Shown piece by piece: positions 13,830 through 26,386 of a stretch of 64,000 nt of DNA. A model generated the notes under the pieces. That model was not told the origin of the DNA, searched no databases, and saw only the letters and a list, made by a program, of their open reading frames with translations. The position numbers were made by a program, and so were the translations under genes. This DNA comes from Melanocharis versteri (lineage: Eukaryota; Chordata; Aves; Passeriformes; Melanocharitidae): NCBI GenBank assembly GCA_013397845.1, contig VZTG01001997.1, forward strand, positions 830,884-894,883, given 5' to 3'. Positions within the stretch are counted from its first letter, which is position 1. The number at the start of each line of letters is the position of its first letter.

Positions 13830-13965
13830 AAAATAAGATGGAAGATAATGGGAACTGGGGAGAAAATTTCACTTTTAAAGTCACATACGGGTCTGGATTC
13901 AAACTCAGGTCTGACACAGGATGTGCACCAGCTATAACAGTTCAACCATTCCACCAGCACCTGGT
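13830..13965 (-). mobile_element. MIR-like SINE remnant, minus orientation
   Basis: The core GGATTCAAACTCAGGTCTG at 13895-13913 matches the reverse complement of the MIR segment that contains the tRNA B-box (GGTTCGAATCC in sense). To its left, TCACAT and the preceding stretch with AACTGGGGAG fit the reverse complement of the MIR core region (sense GTGACCTTGGGCAAGTCAC and CAGTTTCCTCATCTG). To its right, CCATTCCACCAGCACC fits the reverse complement of the 5' tRNA-related head. Divergence is high, as expected for an element that predates the amniote radiation. The match was made from memory of the consensus, not by alignment software. Confidence 0.55.
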
Positions 13966-14484
13966 GTAGCATGTTTGACCCACGTATCCCTTTGTCCAGC
14001 ACTTCCCGTGAGCATTTCTAAGCCTTGAACCAGCTGACAGAAAATGCTTGACATAAGGATGAAGGATGGATGCAGGTCATTTGAACACAATACTGGGTAC
14101 CTTCAGAGCACTGTGACATTGGACATAGATTACCTTGCAGAGGTTCAGGACAAGGGAATGAAGAGATGCAGGACAGGAGCTAAAGCACTTGGCTGAGAGA
14201 GTCCAGCTGAAGTGCCAATCCTACCATGGGCCCGTCCTACCACAGATGTGCCAGCTGGATTGCTTGGGCTCTTCTGCTAATGCACTCTTGGCTGGGTGTT
14301 TCCAGCAGCTTTGGGACTCTCCCACCTCCTTAGTGGGCCAGGAACTCCATCTGTTGGCTCTTGAGGAAGAGGATACCTCCCATGTTGTTTTATGGACACT
14401 TGAAGTGAAGGTGCTTGAAAATATAGATATATTTTCCTGGATAGTGTTCAGTGATGGAGCAGTGTAAAACACATGCCCACCAAA

Positions 14485-14550
14485 GGAAGCACCAGGTGGG
14501 GTTTGAACCAGCACTAGATTTGCCACTGAGCACAGCTGTGAAGTTGCCAG
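14485..14550 (+). mobile_element. Possible second MIR-like SINE remnant, plus orientation
   Basis: GGGGTTTGAACCAGC (14499-14513) followed by TTTGCCACTGAG and CACAGCTGTG parallels the MIR sense order B-box, CTCTGCCACTTA, then AGCTGTGTGACC. The match is shorter and weaker than the neighbour at 13830-13965, and it is in the opposite orientation about 520 bp away. It could be a chance resemblance. Confidence 0.35.
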
Positions 14551-17500
14551 ACTGACAATGAAGGTAGCTGCCTGCTTCATTGCAGAAATCCATGACACAT
14601 TGTCATCCTCTGCAGGATAAACTGAGAACTCTGAACTGAGGTCTTGACAGGTAAAGTGCCTTTGATTTTGCCTTTAATTCAGCAAGCACACGACATTACT
14701 GGATTCTCCGCATTAATAATAAATACATCCTGAAGCTCATGCCAGTGGCAGGGTTTCAGTTCTAAGCTGAGAACAGCACAGCTCTGCAAACAGCATGTCT
14801 GCAAAAAGCAATACACTATTCACAGTGTAGCCAAGCATATGAAACGTGACAGCTATTTAATAACACATGGAAATAAAATGATAGTAATAATATTCATGAT
14901 GAAATTTATAAACTCCTCTCTTGTTTTCAGCATTATTTCTTTTGGTCAAAGGAACCCAGTTTATTTATTTCCTTCAGTTTTCTTCCCAATAAAAGATCTG
15001 AAATGAAGCCAGTCCTGGAGAACTGGTTTGGATTTCAGAGCTCTCTAGGGCAGGAACTTTTGGATATATTTAAGTGCAATATATATCCTGTGATTGCTCC
15101 AAATGGCCAGCAGACCATGTCCTGCTTGCCCACACTGCCTCCTGCAGAGGCCAAGTGCACGTCCTTCCCTGGCGCCCAGGCTCAGGATCGTGATCCTGGG
15201 CTCAGGGTTTGGGATGTGCGGAGGGAGCGGGCCCTGGCACACAGCGCTGGTGTGTGGGTTTGCACAGTGGTGAGCACAGCACAGCCTGAGACTCAGCTGC
15301 AGGTGGCAGGAATTGCCACGAAAAACAGAACAATGAGCAAAATGGGATGTGAAAATCATCTCACCCCTTAAATGCCGGTCTGAGGGTTAACGGTGCCGTC
15401 CTCCAAGACGGGGGAAAAAGCTGGTCTTTCGCTTTGATGAAAGGCAGCTCAGTTTCTGTATTTTAAAAAGAAAGGAAGATGTCTTTCATTAACAGCTTAA
15501 GTTAAAGATTGATAAATACAGCGGTGTTTTTCAGACCAGATCCATTTATTGAAATAGTTCTTTAGAAAGTGAAAAATTGACATATAGGTTTTAACTGGGA
15601 TACATGGGTACACACCACCACCTGCAGCCATGAAGTAAATAAGCCATAATTAAGGTGTTTTACATTATGCAATTACTGTGACTTGGTTTGCTCTTTATAT
15701 CCACTCAGAGCAAACTGAATTGGATCAAATAGATTTGAACCTATATGTAACAGCCCAAGTGAACCCTTTTTTTTTTTCCTCAATGTAAGCTTGAGCTGCA
15801 GGACCTCTGAATTGGTGTTCTCCGAGGAAAGCTTAAGAACTGTATTTGAATGCTGTTAAAAACATACACTGGACTTTTACATATAAAGAATGCATTTGAA
15901 TCTGTATTTAACAAATCACTGGGTAATAGTTACATTGAATTCAGTGTTTTGGCCAAAGTAACATTAATTTAAGCTCTATCTCTTATCTTAGTTGCAGAGC
16001 AGTTCTTTATTTACTGTACTGTATTTAGACTGAGGGATCATTAACCCCACTGATAGCAAGAACCTTTAGATTTTTTCTAATTTACAGTTTCTCCACTGTA
16101 CATTATTTTCTCACTGCTGGGAATGATTATGAATCTGAGTGGTGCCAAACCACCACAGCCTTCATTGACTTCAGCAAGAGTTGCAGCTGGCCTGAAAATC
16201 ACAGCCTTTTAGTGCATATTTGTGGCAGGGCAGCATAAGCCATGAGGTGAGGGCTGGTCATGTGGTATTAGACAGAATTTGAATTAATGAAAATATTTTA
16301 TTGGAAATCTCAGAAATAGTTTGATCTGTCTCCCACATCTTAGAACCTCCCTGTCTTCTGAATAAGGACTGCAAATTACTCTAGTAATTGGCAAAAGTAC
16401 AACTATGTTGCATGTTGCCACGGAGGATTCTCTAAATATTGTAATACTAAACAGATCAATAAAGGCAATGTCAACAGACTAAGTTGTGATAGTCAGACAT
16501 GGTATTAAGATTCCTGAGATTAGCTAGTTTATGTCTTGATTTTATTTTAGTATTTTTATTGCTATTGACTTGTGCAAGTATTCAGTGGTACCTCACCCTT
16601 TTCTCAATATCTTCACTCATATAAATTGAGGTATTGATTTCTTCAGATAACCCAGTGGTCTTGGTGAATTGCTGGCAGACTGTGCTGCACTTGTCTTGTT
16701 CTGGTTATCAGCACCCATTTAACCAAATATTTAAAGTGCTTAACAGAACATAAGGATGGTTACCAATCTTCTTTGAAAGACCTGAAAGTCAGCACCATCA
16801 TCACCAGCATCAATGCATAGGTGTTTCATGTTAAAAACAGACTGGATGGTGGAGGCTTGGTAGAGACAGCTCAATATGAATCTATTTTATATAAGATTAT
16901 TTAAAACCGAATATACAGCAACAGCCTAACGGAAAAGTGACATAAAATCAGAAACTGCTAGAGTTTAAATTACAACTGGAGGTGATATAGAGTCTAACCT
17001 AGATCAGGTCAATAATAGCTTGTGAAGGGTGAACATCCATGACAGTGACACAACCATCAAGGGTGCAATCTCTCTCTCCATCAGGACATGAAGAATACCA
17101 TTAAGACCTCAGCAAGAAATTTTGGCTTGATCTCACATACTACAGCTAGACCTATAGAAAGGAATGTCATCGATGTTCTCATTCATACCCCAAGGATAAA
17201 GATACATGCAGTTCAATTACTACTACAAAATGCTAAGCCAATAATCACTACAGAATTACGTCCTCCTCCCAACATGAACATGAAAGATTTGTTACAAGTA
17301 ACCTGACCCCAGGAGCCTCTGAGTACATCTTCATCACAATTAGCTCGGGAGCAGCCCTAAGAGCACACAGGCACTCGTGAGCCCTAGCACTAAATCCATG
17401 GAGCTCTGATGTAGTTGCAGTTATCTGACTGCCACTGGTACAGATCTACAGCATCAGTGCTTATACTCAAGTGAAACCTATTCCTGTGCATATGTACTCA

Positions 17501-20500
17501 GACACTCGAGAATGAGAAGACATTGATCTCTAAAACAAATAAAGGATTATATTTAATTTGTCTTATTTTTTCCTAACCAGTTCAGCTATTGTTTTGGTAT
17601 CTTAAATATGCTGCCCTTAAAAAGAGGGTCACTTCACAATGAGCCCAACGTTTTCCCCCAAAATTCAGCTATCTTATTTTTCTTAATAGATATCATGAAA
17701 GTTTACCGTTAGTAGATTGTGAAGTACTGTATTTACACTAAATTACACCAAGTACATAAAGAACAGCTGTCACATTTAACCCCAGCCAGCAACTCAGCAC
17801 CAGGCAGACACTCACTCACTCCCTCCCGGGATGGGGAGGAGAAACAAAAAAAGGTGCTACTTAGCAACAACCAAAACATCAGGGTGTCCTCAACATTAGT
17901 TTCATACTAAACCCAAAATACAGGAAGAAAATTAACTCCGTCCTAGCTGAAAACAGGACAATATCAAACACTTCACAATATTTCTGCCAGCTCAGTAACT
18001 GATATTTATAAATTACAATGATTTTGCTAACTGCATGCAGTCAAATGATGATTAAGATAGTCATTGTCTCTAAACACAACTTCTGAAAAAACTGTCTGAA
18101 TGCCTTTCAAAGGATGCTGAGTACTTGAAAACTTATAGAAGGAGTGGCTTTAAATTGTGGTGGGAAATTTGATGCAGTTCCCTAATGAAAAGTTACATGA
18201 AAATAACAACTGCAAGAATGCAAGTTGACAGTTCCTGCATCCAGAAGCGAACAGCAACTGAATTTATTTAAAAGATATATTCAAGGCAAGTATGTGCAAA
18301 ATACAGTGTGTGCCCAATTTGATGGAACAAATAGCTAATATTTTTTTCCGCTTTTCACTAACAGAGAAGACAGATGACATTTTAATGGTGTAATCAAGAC
18401 CCTGATTGCCACTGGTGACAGAATATGCCTTGAGATCCGAATGGATATGATGGATAGGAGCACTTGCATTGCATTGTATGTTTCTGCTTGAAGGATCATA
18501 TTGGGTTTTTTCATTTTTTTTTCTCTGCTGACAACAGTCCTTTCAATTCTTCAACTTTTTAATAAAGCAGCAAAGGCTGTGATGGAAGACTGTGAAGATA
18601 GGAAAACTGTGCTCAAATGTCAGTGTAATTACCATTTTCATGTGGGTCTTAAAAGTTAGTTTTGCCAGCAGAAAATACGCAAGAGTTTAACTGTTTACAT
18701 GAAGAATTTAGAGCTAATTGCTTTGTGCTAAGAGTCACAACTAAACACTGAATCACTTCAACAGATTTCTTACAGCATTAATATTTGCTCTCTTCTACTG
18801 TCAGCAGAGACGTTCCCAGGACTGTTCTCAGATTTGTAATTTTAGAGGTCCTTGTGCAGCAATGTCTGCACTGGCATATACTTATATCTCTTCTTACGTT
18901 TACCCTATGATTTGGGGCTTGTTTTTGGTAAAGCATAATTAAAGGATACTAGACCATTTCTTCTTATTGGAACATTTACCCTTGGCATATTTGGAAGGAA
19001 GATATTCTATATATACAGCCTTTTCTTGTATCCTTGATGTGCTCATGTCTCAAAATTAGGAGGAGGAAAAATTTGGATGCATAACGAACATGTGGTGGGG
19101 CTCTCAGTCCTAACTATTTAGCCAAGCAATTATAGAATTACAAAAGTTCAAAAGGCACACAAGGAAGCGTCATAATCAGAAATGTAAATGAATCACAATA
19201 CTTGTAAGAAGCTAATTAACAGCCTAATAAATCCCTGTAGCAATGGATAAATTCCATTAGAACTCTGGAAAAGGAGAAGCAATTTTTTGATTTACATAGA
19301 AAAAACCCTTTCAAGGGTACCTTGTGGGTCAGACCAGCGCTCGAGTTTAGAACATTATCTAACACCCTCCATCAGAGGTACAAATTGCAACCTAAAAATA
19401 ATTTTGAGTGGTACTGAAGGATAAGCTGGTGGAAGAAGACTCCTTCGGGAAAAAAGGAATAAATGTTACCTCTCATTTTCAGGAGTCTACATCTTTTCCA
19501 TATACATGTAGTCAGCCCTAACTTAATGCTCTGCTTAGTATAAAGCCCAACACTGTCTGTAAAGACCTGCTGGAAGAGCCAAGTGAGGTTTCCCTGGGGG
19601 TGGCAGCAGTACCTGCTGGCCACGCTGGCACTGGGGATATGTCTGGCCTCTGTCAACTCAACTAGAATACAACATGCAATTTCATCATAGCTCAGCTGCC
19701 AACACCATATTATGCAAAACTACTACGATTTAAAAGTAATCAATACCTGCAATTCCATTATTTACAGAAATTTAACTACAATGTACTTAAGGGAAGAGTG
19801 GCAGGCTAGTAAACGCCTCTCAAAAGAGACAAAATGTTTTATATTAGAAAAGGAAAGAATGGCACAATCCAACATCCCATTTTTTTAGTTTTAGACGCTG
19901 TAAATATGGTAAAAGATGTGGTAAAAACATTTGTTTTGGTCTGCATTCCTCCAGATTTACTCATTAACCTGGTCACCCCACAGAGTCTTCAAGGGATGGT
20001 AGAAGTTTTTGGATGAGCAGTCTCTCCCCTTAGCCGTATTTGCTCACAATGGCTGTTAATGAGGCTTCACCAACTGAACAACTGATTCCAATACAGCTTA
20101 TTGGTGATATTGGCTGTTTCCTCAGCTGGTTGTTTTCAAACCAATCAGTTTGTAATTGTATAAAATCACTCTTCTATAAGCCAAATTTATACAACATAAC
20201 TTTTTCTTCAACTTCAAAATAAAGCTTTTAGGTTCAGTTATTCATTTTTACTTACCATCTTCATTGAACAATAATTATGAAGTTGAGTCTTATAAAAATC
20301 ACAAAAAATTTATATTTTGCATATAAAAACATTGTTGCAGTTAAATACCACATAAAGTCTAAATTATTTTCTTTCCTAATTTAAGAAGTGAAAACCCTTA
20401 AAAATGTAAACAGAGCTTTATCCAAACAGAACAGTCTTTGTAAAGGAACTTATATCAGTGGGGCAGAGAAGAGGGAGTGTTTTTCACACTTACAGGTAAC

Positions 20501-22267
20501 TGCTTTTGAAACTGAAGGTGTCAGCTAGTATTCCTATAAAACTAAATACAATTCCTCAATCCGGAAACAGATTATGGTACTTTAGTCTATTATTTGCACT
20601 GGAATAAATCTGAAGCTTTCCAGTAAGCAGACAAGGTCCAGAGACAAATGGGTGGAAACAGAGAACAAACACATCAGCGTTAACAACATTAATAAGGGTT
20701 TCAGTCCTTCATTAGCAATGTACATATCTTAAGCTCTTCCCTTGAAGTGCCTTAAAATTAAGCGGTACCGTGGGCATCTTACCAAGAGCTACCTGGTCAT
20801 GAGCTATGATGCCAGTGATGAGATGACTTGCGGGTCACAATTGTAAACGTTGCCAAGATTATCACTGATCAACTGATGAAAGCTTTGTTCCCGGGGTTAA
20901 GTGATGAAGAACATCACAAGCAGCATCCTTGGAACCTGCAGTTACCTGGCCTGCTGTGGTTGCAATGTCCCCATTCCAGGGCAGGTTCAGAGCTGTAATT
21001 ACCTGCACAATGCCCAGGCCTCTTCTCCACAGCTGACCCTGCCCCTCTGGGTCTGGTTGGTTGGGGTTTGATGAACACAGTTCTTAAGGGTTCAGCAGGT
21101 GCTTCCGTTTATTTAGATCTCAAGATGTGCTGCCATCCCCTGCAAGGCACTTCTCTTCCTCTGTCAAAGACCTCTGTTTACTACTATAGCAGATTTTAAA
21201 GCAGGATTTCAACTCAGCAGGTGCAGAGGGCACCATACAGGTGCAATGAGAAAACAAAGAGTTGGAAAGCTTTTGTCAGCCTAAAATACTGCCTCGTTTG
21301 GTAAAATAATTATAATGATAATAATAATAGCTGTAGTGACAGCTGAGGTTTGCCATCGAAAACCTACAATTTTAAACAACTGTGACTCCTAAATTATGAC
21401 AGCTACCAGCCTGTATACCTCTCCATTTACCCCCTGAGTTTGTGTGTCTCTTTGTCTGTAAAAACAGTGGATTGTATTCGGTCTTTGGGCAATTCCCCTG
21501 ATTTAAACATCCTTATGTCCTCTGACCACAGTGCATAGAAGCAGGATTGACTACTTAGTCTGTGACATGGTCTCAGTGCGCTCAGTTCCGATTAAATTTA
21601 GTAGCTGCAAAGCCATTAAGGTATCTGAATCTGACCAGTTATAATTAGAACAAAACTGTCGCAGTAACAAAGCAACATGAAAATGTACTGCTCTTTTAGA
21701 GGAAGCAACCGCAGAAGAGCCACCTAGAAGACACAGCATTTTACATAGCTAATAAATCTGATTGTGGGTCATTCCATGTGTGCAGGATGGCTTGAGTTTA
21801 GAGGTAAACAAGGTCTGGAATTTCCTTTCTGTGACAAGTCCCACTTCCAGAAAATATTTCCAAGCAGAACTGCAAGAAGAATAGGACATTCTGAGCTCCG
21901 CAAAATGTTGTAACACTATTTCAATTTTTTTTAATAATACATTTCAGCGCTCCTGAAACCTTGATGATATACTGTCATGACCTGAAACAGGCTACTCCAA
22001 GTCAGCTTTAAATTTAAGGCGTGTTTTTTTATAGCAAAGCACTACTTTCAGGGAATTGTAATTTGTTAGAATGTCTTTCCCTGGTTCTGTTCTCTTTGAC
22101 GAGCTAAAGACTAATGTCCAAACATGCATCCCACTGGAAGTACTGTTAATATTTGATTATAGCTCACTGGCCAAACAAAATCAGTCAGAAATACTGTTTT
22201 GAAAAAAGCTTTGAAAGCTCTGTTATTCTAAAAATTTTTTTAAGAAAAAAAGGGTGCAATTTTAAAA
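14551..22267. other. Non-coding DNA, no gene recognised
   Basis: AT-rich sequence with no recognisable repeat or gene. The GC-richer patch at 15120-15330 holds overlapping open frames on both strands (122 and 104 codons) that are mutual shadows and resemble no known protein. Otherwise I see nothing. Confidence 0.7.
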
Positions 22268-24326
22268 AATCTCTGGACTGATAATCAATACGACTCATAT
22301 ATTTGCCAAGAGAACCCACCATTTTCAAATGTCACATTTTTAAAAAGTGTTTGTGCATTTAAATAAAATGAAACACCTTGTTATCCCACGATAAACTTGA
22401 TTACATATGGATAAGCAATGGCACGGAACATTTTCAGAAGGAAACTGAAGTCTGTGGTGGGCAATCAGAGAGGTAGATCTCCGTGGCCTTCACTTTAGTG
22501 GGGTGAGTGGGAGTACTGGTTACAGCTACAGAGATATAAAAATAGAGCTTAATATTTCAAGTTTGTTTTAACATTTATTGGGTTTTTTTCCTAATGACAT
22601 TTTTGACATCTTTGCATATTCAGAGATCTGAAAAATGGAAAACCAAGTGTACCAGCATTATCCCAAAAGAAACAATCCCCTTCCATTTTTACCTATTCTT
22701 TTCTATCTGTCCCCTACAACAACAGACTGATTGTTTGACCAAGGTAAAAAACAAATAAAGGAAACGTTAAAATTACAACTTCAGTTTCAGCAGTACAACA
22801 TGGAGACCTTGCCCCGAGTGGTAATGCTGTAGCAGGGGCCAGCTTTTGGCAGTGACTACAGCAGCCGTGCCTCCTGGCTTGGCACAGCACGTGGGCTCCA
22901 GGCAGGGCAGCTGCTCCCTGTGCCAGCCAAGGTGTGCAGCTGCCTGTGCTGAGAGCACTTCCAAACCTTCCCAGTGTCTGGTAATACGAAATGTCTGTTA
23001 AAATGAAAGTCAGGAAAGCGCAGGTCTTAATTCCAGACCTGGCATTCACCTGCCGTGTCTAATTATGTGTAGCATTAAGCATTCATGAAGAAAAATATCC
23101 ATAAATGATTGCCTGTAATAAAAGGGACTGTCCGAAGTCCAAGCTGCACACCGGAAACACAAACTTGCATACGGTTGTGACTCTGCTTATCACCATGTGC
23201 TCTGGTGTCCCAGTTACCTCCTTACCTAGGCTGATGGCTGGTAGGAAATCTGCTCTTTTTCCTTTTATACAGAACTATACTTTGTCGGCATAGCGGGTTT
23301 TACAAACGCATTATGCTGTACATAGGTTTCCCAGGCAACACGTGCAGTACAGGCTCCAGTATCCAAGTTACTCGTGTTGACAAACCACATACCATCTGCC
23401 ATTACTACAGCTGCTGCCTCTACCACTTTGAGGTTTCCAAACTTCTAAGAGTTACAGTCTCGTATCATTTAATAGCAGGAGAGACTAAGGCAGCTGGAGA
23501 TAGATCTGCGCTGGTGCTGGCTATTGCACATGCTACCATGCCATGCTGTCTCCTCGTGGGGTTTTTTATTTATCAATGGAAACTGTAAAAGTGATTCAGA
23601 AAGGGTTGGTCAACTGCATTTCATACTTGTAACTTCGAAAATAATCAATACATAAATAAAAAATAAAAGCATTAAAAAAGAAATATCGTGCTTATTCATA
23701 GATTCCTACCATTTCTTAAGCAGAAGAAAGGAAATAAACCACTTTATTTTAAACTAGACTTCCTTATGGCATCTCTATTATTGAAATAAAGAAGGAAATA
23801 GAGCCTGCAATCTGACATGCAAATCAGGCTTCAGCAAGGAGACAGATCTTCTAATCCTGTAGCAAGCACAGTAAAACCTGCAAGCAGCACAGAGCACGTG
23901 CTCATCATTCACGTGGGCGTCTCTTCCTTGCTAAATCAGCACTAGACACAAGGAGGACAAGGCACAACATGACCCCGAGCCGTGGCTCTGGCTCAGGCAC
24001 CGGCTTTCCTTGCAGGTGTCTGGCTCTGCCCTAGCCCTTCTGCAGGGAGTTTCTTCCCCAGCAGAGTGGTAACTCCTCACTGGCTGTCTCAGCCAAGGAC
24101 ACTGCGGTCTGTACACCTCAGGAGACACAGAAATTACTCTTTCCGCCTCTCTCTCTTTTGGAGTTGTCCTAGTTGTACAGAAAGATTGATTTTATCCATT
24201 TAGATGAGCACAAACATTGAAAAAACAGTAGCTTTTATAAAGGACGAAAACAAAGCTAATTTAAACTTTTTCTTAACAGCAATTCTAAAGGACCCAGGAC
24301 AGGGAAATGAATGGAAGAAGATGCAG
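22268..24326. repeat. Copy 1 of a 2,059-bp head-to-tail duplicated segment
   Basis: Begins at AATCTCTGGACTG and ends at GAAGATGCAG. The identical-length copy 2 starts 2,060 bp later. I count 21 single-base differences and no indels between the copies. Nineteen fall between 22492 and 22950, and the remaining two are at 23970 and 23975. About 14 are transitions and 7 transversions, which is typical of real polymorphism rather than random base-calling error. The segment contains no recognised gene, and its short open frames are simply repeated in both copies. See the findings for why this is probably an assembly artefact. Confidence 0.95.
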
Positions 24327-24327
24327 N
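24327..24327. other. Single ambiguous base (n) at the duplication junction: assembly join
   Basis: The only n in the window lies exactly between the last base of copy 1 (24326) and the first base of copy 2 (24328). A single n at the seam of two near-identical copies is the mark of a scaffold join or gap placeholder. Confidence 0.95.
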
Positions 24328-26386
24328 AATCTCTGGACTGATAATCAATACGACTCATATATTTGCCAAGAGAACCCACCATTTTCAAATGTCACATTTT
24401 TAAAAAGTGTTTGTGCATTTAAATAAAATGAAACACCTTGTTATCCCACGATAAACTTGATTACATATGGATAAGCAATGGCACGGAACATTTTCAGAAG
24501 GAAACTGAAGTCTGTGGTGGGCAATCAGAGAGGTAGATCTCCGTGGCCTTCGCTTTAGTGGGGTGAGTGGGAGTACTGGTTACAGCTACAGAGATATAAA
24601 AATAGAGCTTAATATTTCAAGTTTGTTTTAACATTTATTGGGTTTTTTTCCTAATGACATTTTTGACATCTTTTCATATTCAGAGATCTGAAAAATGGAA
24701 AACTAAGTGTACCAGCATTATCTCACAAGGAACAATCCCATTCCATTTTTACCTGTTCTTTCCTATTTGTCCCCTACAGCAACCGACTGATTGTTTGACC
24801 AAGATAAAAAACAAATAAAGGAAACATTAAAATTACAACTTCAGTTTCAGCAGTACAACATGAAGACCTTGCCCCGAGTGGTAATGCTGTAGCAGGGGCC
24901 AGCTTTTGGCAGTGACTACCGCAGCCGTGCCTCCTGGCTTGGCACAGCCCGTGGGCTCCAGGCAGGGCAGCTGCTCCCTGTGCCAGCCAAGGTGTGCAGC
25001 TGCCTGCGCCGAGAGCACTTCCAAACCTTCCCAGTGTCTGGTAATACGAAATGTCTGTTAAAATGAAAGTCAGGAAAGCGCAGGTCTTAATTCCAGACCT
25101 GGCATTCACCTGCCGTGTCTAATTATGTGTAGCATTAAGCATTCATGAAGAAAAATATCCATAAATGATTGCCTGTAATAAAAGGGACTGTCCGAAGTCC
25201 AAGCTGCACACCGGAAACACAAACTTGCATACGGTTGTGACTCTGCTTATCACCATGTGCTCTGGTGTCCCAGTTACCTCCTTACCTAGGCTGATGGCTG
25301 GTAGGAAATCTGCTCTTTTTCCTTTTATACAGAACTATACTTTGTCGGCATAGCGGGTTTTACAAACGCATTATGCTGTACATAGGTTTCCCAGGCAACA
25401 CGTGCAGTACAGGCTCCAGTATCCAAGTTACTCGTGTTGACAAACCACATACCATCTGCCATTACTACAGCTGCTGCCTCTACCACTTTGAGGTTTCCAA
25501 ACTTCTAAGAGTTACAGTCTCGTATCATTTAATAGCAGGAGAGACTAAGGCAGCTGGAGATAGATCTGCGCTGGTGCTGGCTATTGCACATGCTACCATG
25601 CCATGCTGTCTCCTCGTGGGGTTTTTTATTTATCAATGGAAACTGTAAAAGTGATTCAGAAAGGGTTGGTCAACTGCATTTCATACTTGTAACTTCGAAA
25701 ATAATCAATACATAAATAAAAAATAAAAGCATTAAAAAAGAAATATCGTGCTTATTCATAGATTCCTACCATTTCTTAAGCAGAAGAAAGGAAATAAACC
25801 ACTTTATTTTAAACTAGACTTCCTTATGGCATCTCTATTATTGAAATAAAGAAGGAAATAGAGCCTGCAATCTGACATGCAAATCAGGCTTCAGCAAGGA
25901 GACAGATCTTCTAATCCTGTAGCAAGCACAGTAAAACCTGCAAGCAGCACAGAGCACGTGCTCATCATTCACGTGGGCGTCTCTTCCTTGCTAAATCAGC
26001 ACTAGACACAAGGAGGACAAGGCACAACACGACCACGAGCCGTGGCTCTGGCTCAGGCACCGGCTTTCCTTGCAGGTGTCTGGCTCTGCCCTAGCCCTTC
26101 TGCAGGGAGTTTCTTCCCCAGCAGAGTGGTAACTCCTCACTGGCTGTCTCAGCCAAGGACACTGCGGTCTGTACACCTCAGGAGACACAGAAATTACTCT
26201 TTCCGCCTCTCTCTCTTTTGGAGTTGTCCTAGTTGTACAGAAAGATTGATTTTATCCATTTAGATGAGCACAAACATTGAAAAAACAGTAGCTTTTATAA
26301 AGGACGAAAACAAAGCTAATTTAAACTTTTTCTTAACAGCAATTCTAAAGGACCCAGGACAGGGAAATGAATGGAAGAAGATGCAG
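24328..26386. repeat. Copy 2 of the 2,059-bp duplicated segment
   Basis: Repeats 22268-24326 at a constant offset of 2,060 bp. Sequence after its end (TTTAGGTTACC...) continues into unique DNA, as does sequence before the start of copy 1. Nearly all differences from copy 1 lie 160-625 bp after the n. The copy holds no recognised gene. The apparent 129-codon frame starting at 26264 straddles the end of this copy and unique sequence, and I do not regard it as coding. Confidence 0.95.

Noticed and set aside
22268..26386. Interpretation as a biological tandem gene duplication
   Set aside because: There is no gene inside, and the single n at the seam with equal copy lengths favours an assembly artefact.
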